The translations under genes and the position numbers were made by a program. The notes under the pieces were generated by a model. It searched no databases and was not told the origin of the DNA. It worked only from the letters and a program-made list of their open reading frames with translations. Below are positions 17,872-25,239 of a stretch of 64,000 nucleotides of DNA, piece by piece; within the stretch, counting starts at the first letter, position 1, and every line of letters starts with the position of its first letter. Origin of the DNA: an uncultured bacterium (GTDB lineage: Bacteria; Sysuimicrobiota; Sysuimicrobiia; Sysuimicrobiales; Sysuimicrobiaceae); assembly GCA_938028835.1 (NCBI GenBank), contig CALIMJ010000021.1, forward strand, positions 16,804 through 80,803, read 5' to 3'.

Positions 17872-19010
17872 CGGACTTCCGTTGGCCCCACCCTGAGTCG
17901 GCGCTGCGCGTGGTGGGGGTGATGTCCGGTACCTCCTGCGACGGCGTGGACGTGGCCGTGGTCGAGGTGCGACGGGGCGCCGGGTTGCGCGTACGCACCC
18001 TGTCCGCGTGGACGAAGCCGTACAGCGACACGGTCCGGGAAGCTCTGCTGCGCCTGGCGAGTCCCGAGGCCACCCCGGAGGAGGTCTGCCGGTGGAACGT
18101 CGAGGTGGGCGAGCAGTTGGCGGAGGCGGTGCTCGAGGCGCTGGCCCGCGGGGGGCTGGAGCCCGAGCGCTGCCACCTGGTTGGCTCCCACGGGCACACG
18201 GTCTGGCACGTGCCGGGGCACAGCACGCTCCAGATCGGCGAGGCGGCGGTGATCGCCGAGCGCACGGGCCTGCCCGTGGTGAGCAACTTCCGGGCGCGGG
18301 ACGTGGCCGCGGGCGGACACGGGGCGCCGCTGGTCCCCTACGTGGACTGGCTGTTGTTCGTCCACCCGCAGCGCAGCCGGGCGGTACAGAACCTGGGTGG
18401 AATCGGTAACGTAACGTGGCTGCCCGCGGCCGCACGCCCCGATGGGGTGGTGGCCTTCGACACCGGTCCCGGGAACATGGTGGTGGACAGTGTGGTCCGG
18501 CTGCTTACAGGCGCCCGCTACGACCAGGGCGGCCGCATGGCGGCGGCAGGGGCTCCGCACCTGGGTCTCGTGGAGGAACTCCTCGGGCACCCTTACTTCC
18601 GTCAGCCTCCCCCGAAGAGCACCGGTCGCGAGGTGTTCGGGCTTGACTACGCGCGGGCCCTGGTGGAGCGGGGGCGCCAGCTCGGGCTGTCCGACGCGGA
18701 CCTGGTGGCCACCGCTACCTACCTGACCGCGCGCACCGTGGCGGAAGCCTACCGCTTCCTCGGGACGGTGGACGAGGTGCTGCTGAGCGGGGGCGGCGTG
18801 CACAACCGGACCCTGGTGGGCTGGCTCGAGAAGTTGCTGGCTCCCGTTCCGGTCCGAACCACCGCGGAAGAGGGGGTGGACCCGGACTTTAAGGAGGCTG
18901 TGGCGTTCGCAGTGTTGGCGGCGATGACCGCATGGGGAATGCCGGGGAACCTCCCCACCGCCACGGGGGCCCGGCGGGCGGTTATCCTGGGAGACCTCAC
19001 CCCCCCTTGA
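17868..19010 (+). CDS. anmK: anhydro-N-acetylmuramic acid kinase
   Basis: AnmK opens the 1,6-anhydro ring and phosphorylates the sugar, making MurNAc 6-phosphate for MurQ. The 380-residue protein has the N-terminal phosphate loop GVMSGTSCDGVDV, SHGHTVWH, the NLGGIGN loop, FDTGPGNMVVD and a C-terminal LLSGGGVHN; these are the family landmarks. It indicates that anhydro-muropeptides, products of lytic transglycosylases, are among the salvaged material. It overlaps murQ by four bases and the next gene by TTGA. Confidence 0.96.
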   Translation: MTDFRWPHPESALRVVGVMSGTSCDGVDVAVVEVRRGAGLRVRTLSAWTKPYSDTVREALLRLASPEATPEEVCRWNVEVGEQLAEAVLEALARGGLEPERCHLVGSHGHTVWHVPGHSTLQIGEAAVIAERTGLPVVSNFRARDVAAGGHGAPLVPYVDWLLFVHPQRSRAVQNLGGIGNVTWLPAAARPDGVVAFDTGPGNMVVDSVVRLLTGARYDQGGRMAAAGAPHLGLVEELLGHPYFRQPPPKSTGREVFGLDYARALVERGRQLGLSDADLVATATYLTARTVAEAYRFLGTVDEVLLSGGGVHNRTLVGWLEKLLAPVPVRTTAEEGVDPDFKEAVAFAVLAAMTAWGMPGNLPTATGARRAVILGDLTPP

Positions 19011-20056
19011 AGCACCTGGGCCGCTGGATGCACGCGGAAATTCAGGAGCAGCCCGCGGTCCTGGAACGGCTGTGGGACGCTTCCCGGCCGCTGGCGCGGC
19101 GGCTGGCGGCACGGTGGCGGCGTGATCCGCCCGGGTTGGTGGTCTTCGTGGCGCGCGGATCGTCCGACAACGCGGCCGTGTACGGACGCTACCTGTGGGA
19201 GGCGCGCCTAGGAGTCCCGGTTAGCTTGGCAGCCCCGTCCGTGGTCACCTTGTACAGGACGCGGTTGCGCCTGCGGGGCACGTGGGTGGTCGGGCTGTCG
19301 CAGTCGGGCCAATCCCCCGACGTGGTGGCGTTCCTCCGGCGCGCGCGTCAGGGTGGGGCGTTCACCGTGGCGGTGACGAACCAGCCAGACTCACCCCTCG
19401 CCCGGGAGAGCCAAGAGGTCCTGCCCCTCCACGCGGGCCGCGAACACAGCGTGGCCGCGACGAAGACGTACGTGGCGGAACTGTTCGTGCTAAGCCTGTT
19501 GGTAGCGGAGGCCTCCGGGGACAGACGACTGCTCAGCGCGCACGAAGGACTGCCCAGCCAGGTGGCCGCTGCGTTGAGGGTGGAGGAGGCGGCCTCGGAT
19601 CTCGCGCGCCAGTGGCAGGAGGTGGCCGCGTGCCTGGTCACGGGGCGCGGGTACAATTACGCTACCGCTCGGGAGGCCGCTCTGAAGTTGAAGGAAACCG
19701 CGTACCTCCCCGCGGAAGCCCTGTCCTCTGCCGACTTCCTGCACGGCCCTGTGGCACTGGTGGGCCGCGGCTTCCCGGTGTTGGTGGTGGCCTCACCGGG
19801 TCGGGCCTGGAGGCACCTCGACCACGTAGTCAGGAAGCTGCGCCGGCGGGGGGCCGACGTGGCAGTGGTATCCTCCGACCCTGCGGCGCTGCGCTGGTTG
19901 CGGCACGGGCTGGAGGTGCCGGCGGGGGCCCCGGAGGAGCTCACGCCCCACGTCTACGCGGTAGCGGTCCAGCTGTTCAGCTACCACCTCAGCCTGCGAA
20001 GGGGGATAAACCCGGACCGGCCGCGCGGATTGCGAAAGGTCACCCAGGTGCTGTAG
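19007..20056 (+). CDS. SIS-domain aminosugar isomerase/deaminase (GlmS-isomerase/NagB-II-like)
   Basis: A 349-residue protein with two SIS domains but no glutaminase domain. It has MHAEIQEQPAVL at the start, ARGSSDNAA, SQSGQSPDVV, HSVAATKTYVAE, ALKLKETAYLPAEA and the DFLHGP loop, as in the isomerase half of GlmS. Such stand-alone proteins include type II glucosamine 6-phosphate deaminases. After MurQ, a deacetylated GlcN 6-phosphate would be its substrate; the deacetylase NagA is not in the window. TTG 19007 overlaps the anmK stop; ATG 19028 is an alternative start. Confidence 0.88.
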   Translation: MKHLGRWMHAEIQEQPAVLERLWDASRPLARRLAARWRRDPPGLVVFVARGSSDNAAVYGRYLWEARLGVPVSLAAPSVVTLYRTRLRLRGTWVVGLSQSGQSPDVVAFLRRARQGGAFTVAVTNQPDSPLARESQEVLPLHAGREHSVAATKTYVAELFVLSLLVAEASGDRRLLSAHEGLPSQVAAALRVEEAASDLARQWQEVAACLVTGRGYNYATAREAALKLKETAYLPAEALSSADFLHGPVALVGRGFPVLVVASPGRAWRHLDHVVRKLRRRGADVAVVSSDPAALRWLRHGLEVPAGAPEELTPHVYAVAVQLFSYHLSLRRGINPDRPRGLRKVTQVL

Positions 20057-20064
20057 GGGCGCGG

Positions 20065-20766
20065 TCAGCGCAGGAGGCTCAGGAGTTCGGACAGAGCGTC
20101 CACCGTGTGGTGGGGCTGCGCGGCCGCGTCGGTCGGGGGCTGTCGGCGCCGCACCCACACCGCGGTCATGCCCGCCGCGAGGGCGCCGGCCACATCCGCG
20201 TGCAGCAGGTCACCCACCATCCAGCACCGATGAGGCACGGCCCCCGCCCGGCGGGCGGCCTCCACGAACACGGCGGGGTCCGGCTTGCTCCGGCCCACCT
20301 CCTGGCTGGTCACCACGGGGTCCAAAAGGGCGCCCAGCCCCGTGACATCCAGTTTCCAGCGCTGCAGGGCGGTCTCGCCGTTCGTGATCAGGCCCGTCCG
20401 GTAGCCGCGGCGGCGCAGCTCCAGCAGGACAGGCTTCGCGTCTGGGAAGGTCCGCACCTGGCCGTCCCGGAGGGCCGTGTAGCGCTCCAGGAAGGGCTCC
20501 ACCGGTCCGCGGAAACCCAGGCGGCGGAGCGCCTCCTCCCACGTCCATCGCCGCATGAGGGGAATGGTGACCCCAGGCTGCGCGGGGGTTACACGCTTCC
20601 AAAGCTCAAGCGAAGCTTCGAGGTACGTGCGCACCAGCAGGTCAGGGGACAGGAAGGGGTAGACCTCCTGCAGGTCCTCCGCGACCCGGCGGACGCAGTC
20701 GGACATCAGTCCGGTCTCGTCTACCAGGGTGTCGTCCAGGTCGAAGAAGACGGCTTGTGGTCGCAC
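20065..20766 (-). CDS. HAD-superfamily hydrolase
   Basis: A 233-residue HAD subfamily IA hydrolase. Motif I is FFDLDDTLVD at residues 7-16, motif II is ITNGE near 128, motif III includes SKPDP, and motif IV is MVGDLLHADV. The helical cap lies between motifs I and II. The substrate is not evident; phosphoglycolate phosphatase and 5'-nucleotidase types look alike. The start is GTG. It faces the salvage operon tail to tail with an eight-base gap. Confidence 0.88.
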   Translation of the reverse strand: MRPQAVFFDLDDTLVDETGLMSDCVRRVAEDLQEVYPFLSPDLLVRTYLEASLELWKRVTPAQPGVTIPLMRRWTWEEALRRLGFRGPVEPFLERYTALRDGQVRTFPDAKPVLLELRRRGYRTGLITNGETALQRWKLDVTGLGALLDPVVTSQEVGRSKPDPAVFVEAARRAGAVPHRCWMVGDLLHADVAGALAAGMTAVWVRRRQPPTDAAAQPHHTVDALSELLSLLR

Positions 20767-20781
20767 GGCGCCTCGAGTGTC

Positions 20782-20877
20782 TGGCGGAGGGGGTGGGATT
20801 TGAACCCACGAGGCGGGTTTTAGCCCGCCTACGCGCTCTCCAGGCGCGCCGGATCAGCCGGACTCCCGCACCCCTCC
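20782..20877 (-). tRNA. tRNA-Ser (GGA)
   Basis: The acceptor stem GGAGGGG/CCCCTCC, the long variable arm (AGGCGGGC...GCCCGCCT) and the TTCAAATC T-loop define a serine tRNA on the minus strand. The anticodon loop CTGGAGA gives GGA, reading UCC and UCU. CCA is encoded (20782-20784). A TATCCT hexamer about 12-17 bases upstream of the 5' end may be its -10 element. Confidence 0.95.
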
Positions 20878-20912
20878 GGCCGCAACCCTAGGATACCAGG
20901 ACTGGGGCGGGG

Positions 20913-20948
20913 TTGAGGGCCCAGCTGGGATGGCCTACCTTGGTAGGG
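20913..20948 (+). promoter_or_regulatory. putative promoter giving a leaderless epimerase transcript
   Basis: TTGAGG at 20913-20918, a 17-base spacer, and TACCTT at 20936-20941 are followed by seven bases and then the ATG at 20949. This places the transcription start at or next to the start codon. The GGTAGGG just before the ATG is too close to act as a normal ribosome site, which fits a leaderless mRNA. Confidence 0.45.
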
Positions 20949-21848
20949 ATGCGGGTTGCCATCACCGGGGCCACAGGGCTGCTCGGGCGGTCGCTGTCGA
21001 AACGGCTGGCGGAAGCGGGCCACGCGGTGGTGCCCCTCAGCCGGAAGCCGGGTCCGGGTGTCGTGCGGTGGGACCCGGCCCGCGGGCAGCTTGAAGCCAC
21101 GGCGCTCGAGGGCTGCGACGCGGTCGTGAACCTCGCCGGCGCCCGCATCGCCCCGGCCCGCTGGACCGAAGCATACAAACGCGAGCTCCGCACCAGCCGC
21201 GTGGACGCCACCCGGCTGCTGAGCGGGGCCCTCAGCCGGCTTGCGGAGCCGCCGAGGGTGTTCCTTTCCGCCTCGGCCACGGGATACTACGGCCACCGGC
21301 CCTTCCATGAGACCGTGGATGAAACCAGCGCGCCGGGCCGGGGCTTTCTCGCTTCTCTGTGCGTGGACTGGGAGGCGGCCACGGAGCCGGCCCGGCAGGC
21401 TGGGATTCGCACCGTCCTGTTGCGCACGGGCCCGGTCCTGAGCGCCCGGGGCGGTTTTCTGGCCCCCCTGCTGCCCCTCTTCCGCCTGGGTCTGGGGGGG
21501 CCGTTGGGCGACGGCGGTCAGGGCGTGAGCTGGATCGCCCTGGAGGACTGGCTGCGCGCGGTGGAGTTCCTCATGACCCTGCCGTCGGCGGAAGGACCGG
21601 TCAATCTGACCGCGCCTGGCGCGGTGACCTTCTCGGACTTCGCGCGCACCCTGGGGCGGGTGCTGCGCCGGCCCGCGTTCTTCCGGGTGCCGGCCTTCGC
21701 CGTGCGCTGGATTTTCGGGCGGGAGCTGGCGGACGAGGCGTTGCTGTCCGGCCAGCGGGCCTTACCCAGACGCCTGGTGGAGTGGGGCTTCGGGTTCCGT
21801 TACCCGGAGCTGGAGCCGGCGCTCCAATCCGTCCTGGAGGCGAAATAG
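20949..21848 (+). CDS. TIGR01777-family epimerase (YfcH-like)
   Basis: A 299-residue NAD(P)-binding protein of the extended short-chain dehydrogenase type. The dinucleotide loop is ITGATGLLGRSL from residue 4, DAVVNLAGA is the fourth-strand motif, and SATGYYG with YYG supplies the Tyr; the C-terminal part (RRPAFFRVPAFAVRW onward) is the DUF1731 segment found in this family. Substrate unknown. It is immediately followed by an SRPBCC protein, a partner to which this family is sometimes fused. Confidence 0.9.
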   Translation: MRVAITGATGLLGRSLSKRLAEAGHAVVPLSRKPGPGVVRWDPARGQLEATALEGCDAVVNLAGARIAPARWTEAYKRELRTSRVDATRLLSGALSRLAEPPRVFLSASATGYYGHRPFHETVDETSAPGRGFLASLCVDWEAATEPARQAGIRTVLLRTGPVLSARGGFLAPLLPLFRLGLGGPLGDGGQGVSWIALEDWLRAVEFLMTLPSAEGPVNLTAPGAVTFSDFARTLGRVLRRPAFFRVPAFAVRWIFGRELADEALLSGQRALPRRLVEWGFGFRYPELEPALQSVLEAK

Positions 21849-22307
21849 TTGAAGCTGCAGCGCCTGGAGCGCGTGGTCCAGGTTCGGGCGTCCCTGGACG
21901 AGGTGTGGGCATTCTTCGCGGACCCGCGGAACCTGCGGGAGATCACGCCACCGTGGCTGGACCTGCGGATCGTGTCACCTGTACCTGACCGGATGTACCC
22001 CGGGTTACTCATCGAGTACCGGGTGCGTCCGTTCCCCGGCCCTGCGTGGGTCTGGGTGACGGAGATCACCCACATCCAGGAGGGTGTGCGGTTTGTGGAC
22101 GAGCAGCGCATCGGACCCTACCGGCTGTGGCACCACGAACACCACTTCCGTGCCACAGAACACGGGGTGGAAGTGCGGGACCTGGTGGCCTACCTCCTTC
22201 CCGGAGGCTGGGCGGGTCACCTGGCCGTTGGACGGACCGTCCGCTCGCGGCTCCAGGCCATCTTCGACTACCGGGAGCGTGCGGTCTTGAAGCGTTTCGG
22301 ACTATAG
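21849..22307 (+). CDS. SRPBCC-family protein
   Basis: A 152-residue START/Bet v1-fold protein. The opening (LERVVQVRASLDEVWAFFADPRNLREITPPWL, seen over residues 5-36) and the central FVDEQRIGPYRLWHHEHHF are characteristic of the cyclase/dehydrase-like group that accompanies YfcH-type epimerases. It is thought to bind a hydrophobic ligand, which is not known. The TTG start lies directly after the TAG of the epimerase gene. Confidence 0.85.
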   Translation: MKLQRLERVVQVRASLDEVWAFFADPRNLREITPPWLDLRIVSPVPDRMYPGLLIEYRVRPFPGPAWVWVTEITHIQEGVRFVDEQRIGPYRLWHHEHHFRATEHGVEVRDLVAYLLPGGWAGHLAVGRTVRSRLQAIFDYRERAVLKRFGL

Positions 22308-22366
22308 ACGCTTCGGGCGGGGGATGGGGCCTGCCGCCGGTGCCGCGGGCGGTCACCGTCGGGGTG

Positions 22367-23170
22367 TCAGGGGGCGGTCGCGGGCTGGCAGCAGGGGCAA
22401 AAGTACGTCGCCCGTCCGGTATCCAGGCGGAGAATCGTGGTACCGCACCACAGGCAGCTCTGCCCCGAACGACGGTAGACGGCGAACGGACCCACTGTGC
22501 GCCACAGCCGTCGCGGTAGGGTCCCGAAGCGCTGCCGGTACGCGGTGCGCAGGGTCGACTCCACGGCCTGCACGAGGCGGCCCCGTTCGTCCGGGCGGAG
22601 GGAATCGAGGGTGCGCAGCGGGTGAAGGCGGGCCTGCCAGAGGGCCTCGCTCTTATAGATGTTCCCGACCCCGGCAAAAAGGCGTTGGTCCAGCAAGGCG
22701 TGGGCGAGGCTGATGCGGGCCCACGGCGGCTGCTGCATCCGGCCGAGGACATCCTCACGCCGGTAGTCGTCCCGCAAGGGATCGGGACCGAGGGCGGTGA
22801 GGACCGGGTGCGTGGCAAGTTCTTCCTGCGAAAGCAACTGCAGCACGGGGCCGTTGAACAGCGTCGCCACGCGGGTGCCAGCTCGGAGGCGAGCCCAGAC
22901 CCGGCCGGTACCCTTCCGGGGAGGTTCCGAGGGGCCGGAGATTTCCCAGCGGCCCCACATCATCAGGTGAGAGTGCAGCGTCAGGCCCCGGTCCAGAACG
23001 ATGAGGAGGTGCTTGCCGCGGGCTTCCACGTCGGCGACCCGGCGCCCCACAAGCGAGCGCTCCAGGGGACGCAGCCGCGCGGGGATCAGCTGCACCTCGT
23101 CCAGGATCCGGGACGCCAGTGCGCGCCGCAGGGCGTCGGCAATGCGGTGAACCTGAGGCCCTTCAGCCAT
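22367..23170 (-). CDS. Fpg/Nei-family DNA glycosylase with Ala at position 2
   Basis: A 267-residue bifunctional-type DNA glycosylase. It starts MAEGPQVHR, keeps Glu3 and the Lys of ARGKHLL near residue 53, the H2TH domain (AGVGNIYKSEAL near 165) and a C-terminal zinc finger with two CxxC pairs (CLWC and CPCC). Family enzymes normally use Pro2 as the Schiff-base nucleophile; here it is Ala. A free N-terminal amine could still work, as in human NEIL3 with Val2. The N-terminus is closest to endonuclease VIII-like proteins (EGxxVHR). Confidence 0.88.
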   Translation of the reverse strand: MAEGPQVHRIADALRRALASRILDEVQLIPARLRPLERSLVGRRVADVEARGKHLLIVLDRGLTLHSHLMMWGRWEISGPSEPPRKGTGRVWARLRAGTRVATLFNGPVLQLLSQEELATHPVLTALGPDPLRDDYRREDVLGRMQQPPWARISLAHALLDQRLFAGVGNIYKSEALWQARLHPLRTLDSLRPDERGRLVQAVESTLRTAYRQRFGTLPRRLWRTVGPFAVYRRSGQSCLWCGTTILRLDTGRATYFCPCCQPATAP

Positions 23171-23309
23171 CGCGCACGGTCCCGGTCGCGACAGCCTCCC
23201 GCTCAGGCGTGGCCCAGCCGGAACGGTTCGGCGGCCGGCGTGCGCGACCCGCGGGAGTTCGGGCGACCAGGGTCCTTACCGCTGGCATGCCAACCGTGCC
23301 CTTGAGGCC

Positions 23310-23996
23310 CTACGGTGTTACGGCCTCCGGCTGGATGCGACCGTCCTCGATCCGGACCACTCGGTCGGCCTGCGTGGCAAAGCGCTCGTCATGGGTCACC
23401 ATGATGAAGCTCTTGGCCGTGGCCCGGTTCAGCTCTCGCATCAGGTCGAAAACCGCTCGGCCGCTCTGGCTGTCCAGGTTCCCGGTGGGCTCGTCGGCGA
23501 GCACGAGCGTCGGATCATTGGCCAGGGCCCGGATCAACGCCACACGCTGCTGCTGGCCGCCGGACAACTGCGAGGGGAAGACGCGCGCGTAGGCGGCGAG
23601 GCCCACGCGGTCCAGGAGCCCTTCCACCCGGGTGCGATCCCGAGCGGAGACACTTCCCCTCAGACGCAGGGGCAGCAGGACGTTCTCCACGACGGTCAGC
23701 TCCGGGAGCAGGTAGTAGTTTTGAAATACGAAGCCCAGGAGGTCGCGCCGCAAGAGGGAGCGGGCGTTCTCGGAGAGGTTCGAAACGTCCCGTCCGGCCA
23801 GGAGCACACGGCCAGACGTCGGACGGTCGAGCAACCCGATGATGTTGAGCAGGGTGGTCTTGCCGGACCCGGAGGGGCCGACCACGGCTACGAACTCGCC
23901 GGGTCGGACGGCAAGGTCCACGTCCCGCAGGGCCCACACGGGTACGCCCTCCGTGTAGAGCTTGCAGACGCGGTCGAGCTGGAGCACGGACTCCAT
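23310..23996 (-). CDS. ABC transporter ATP-binding protein, MacB/LolD type
   Basis: A 228-residue ATPase with Walker A GPSGSGKTT near residue 39, the Q-loop in FQNYYLLPELTV, signature LSGGQQQR near 143, Walker B VLADEP and the switch His in VTHD. The features match the MacB/LolD branch that works with FtsX-like permeases. It starts one base after the permease stop and is the last gene of a TetR-adaptor-permease-ATPase operon. Confidence 0.94.
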   Translation of the reverse strand: MESVLQLDRVCKLYTEGVPVWALRDVDLAVRPGEFVAVVGPSGSGKTTLLNIIGLLDRPTSGRVLLAGRDVSNLSENARSLLRRDLLGFVFQNYYLLPELTVVENVLLPLRLRGSVSARDRTRVEGLLDRVGLAAYARVFPSQLSGGQQQRVALIRALANDPTLVLADEPTGNLDSQSGRAVFDLMRELNRATAKSFIMVTHDERFATQADRVVRIEDGRIQPEAVTP

Positions 23997-23997
23997 G

Positions 23998-25236
23998 TCA
24001 GGTGGAGCGGATCACACGGATCGGGTCCACAGCCGCGGCCTGCCGGGCCGGGATGAGGGACGCGAGGGTACCCACGACCACGCTGAGGGCGACCGAACCC
24101 AGGACTAGACCGGCGTTGAGGTCCACGGGGAATACCTCGAGGTCCGGTTGGGCTGCGGACGCCCGGGCCTGGTAGAAGAGGAGCGCGAGACTTACCCCGA
24201 GCCCCGCGCCCACCAGGCCGCCCGTGAGGGCCAGAAGCGTCCCCTGCAGGGCGAACACCTCGAGGATCTGCGACCTCGTGGCTCCCATGGCGCGGAGAAT
24301 CCCGATCTCCCGGAGGCGGGCCAGGACGTTCGTGATGAGGATACTCACGATCCCGAAGCCCGCTGCCAGGGTGACGAAAAACTGAATGAGAAACGAGGAC
24401 TGGGATTGGGCCTGCAGCCCCGCGAGGAGTTGCCGGTTCTCCCGCATCCACGACCGGGCCTCGAAGGGGGCCACGGGGGCGATGCGGTCCGCCACCCGAT
24501 CCGCCGCGAAGGGCCTCCGGAGCCGCACGGAGAGCGTGGTAACGGCGGTCCCCAGGCCCAGCATGGACTGCGCCTGGCGTAGCGTCACGAAGGCGACTCC
24601 GTCATCGAGCCTGGAAAAGCCGGTCCGGACGATTCCGGCAACCAGCAGCGTCGAGGTGCCGACGGGGCTGGTCACCCGGAACCGATCCCGGAGCCGCAGC
24701 CCCAACCGGTCGGCCAGGCGGTGGCCGAGTACAGCCTCGCCCCCCCCAAGCCCGACGTAGCGCCCCGCCACGAGCCGCTGCTGGAGGCCGAACGCCCGGT
24801 CAAAGCGTTCCGGGTCCGCACCGACGATGCGGATGGGCTCCGTGCGGCTCTCCCGGGTCAGGACCCCCGGGCCCTCCACGGTGGGGATCACGACCGCGAT
24901 GTCCCGGTCGAGGGCCTCCAGCCAGCTCACCCAGCCCCTCCAGTTTTCGATGGACCGGGTCCGCAACTCACGGGTGGACCGGGTCCCGACGTAAACCGAA
25001 TCCGACGAGGGGCGCAGGACCCAGACCGGAAGCGGCTCACGGGGGGCCGGTTCTAAGACGACGTGCGGGATCCCACCCGTGGTGGTCTCCAGGAGACGGC
25101 GCTGCAGGCCCCCGATCAGAGCGTTCAGGAACACCACCAGCGCCACGCTGACCGCGACGACGCTGGCCGCGAGGGCGCTCTGTCGGGGCGCGGAGCGCAG
25201 CTGCCGGAGTGCCAGCATCCAGGTCACCCGGCCCAC
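23998..25236 (-). CDS. ABC transporter permease, MacB/FtsX type
   Basis: A 412-residue permease with one N-terminal helix (after the basic start, about residues 20-42), a large extracytoplasmic domain with many aromatic and charged residues, and three C-terminal helices (about 290-310, 335-355 and 375-395). This is the MacB-core and FtsX architecture. The gene lies between the membrane-fusion adaptor and the ATPase, so the three form a tripartite-style export system; no TolC-like outer membrane gene is present here. Confidence 0.9.
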   Translation of the reverse strand: MGRVTWMLALRQLRSAPRQSALAASVVAVSVALVVFLNALIGGLQRRLLETTTGGIPHVVLEPAPREPLPVWVLRPSSDSVYVGTRSTRELRTRSIENWRGWVSWLEALDRDIAVVIPTVEGPGVLTRESRTEPIRIVGADPERFDRAFGLQQRLVAGRYVGLGGGEAVLGHRLADRLGLRLRDRFRVTSPVGTSTLLVAGIVRTGFSRLDDGVAFVTLRQAQSMLGLGTAVTTLSVRLRRPFAADRVADRIAPVAPFEARSWMRENRQLLAGLQAQSQSSFLIQFFVTLAAGFGIVSILITNVLARLREIGILRAMGATRSQILEVFALQGTLLALTGGLVGAGLGVSLALLFYQARASAAQPDLEVFPVDLNAGLVLGSVALSVVVGTLASLIPARQAAAVDPIRVIRST

Positions 25237-25239
25237 AGC

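Noticed and set aside
22308..22366. Terminator between the SRPBCC and Nei-like genes
   Set aside because: Several short GC inverted repeats occur, but none is longer than expected for DNA of this composition and no T-run is present.
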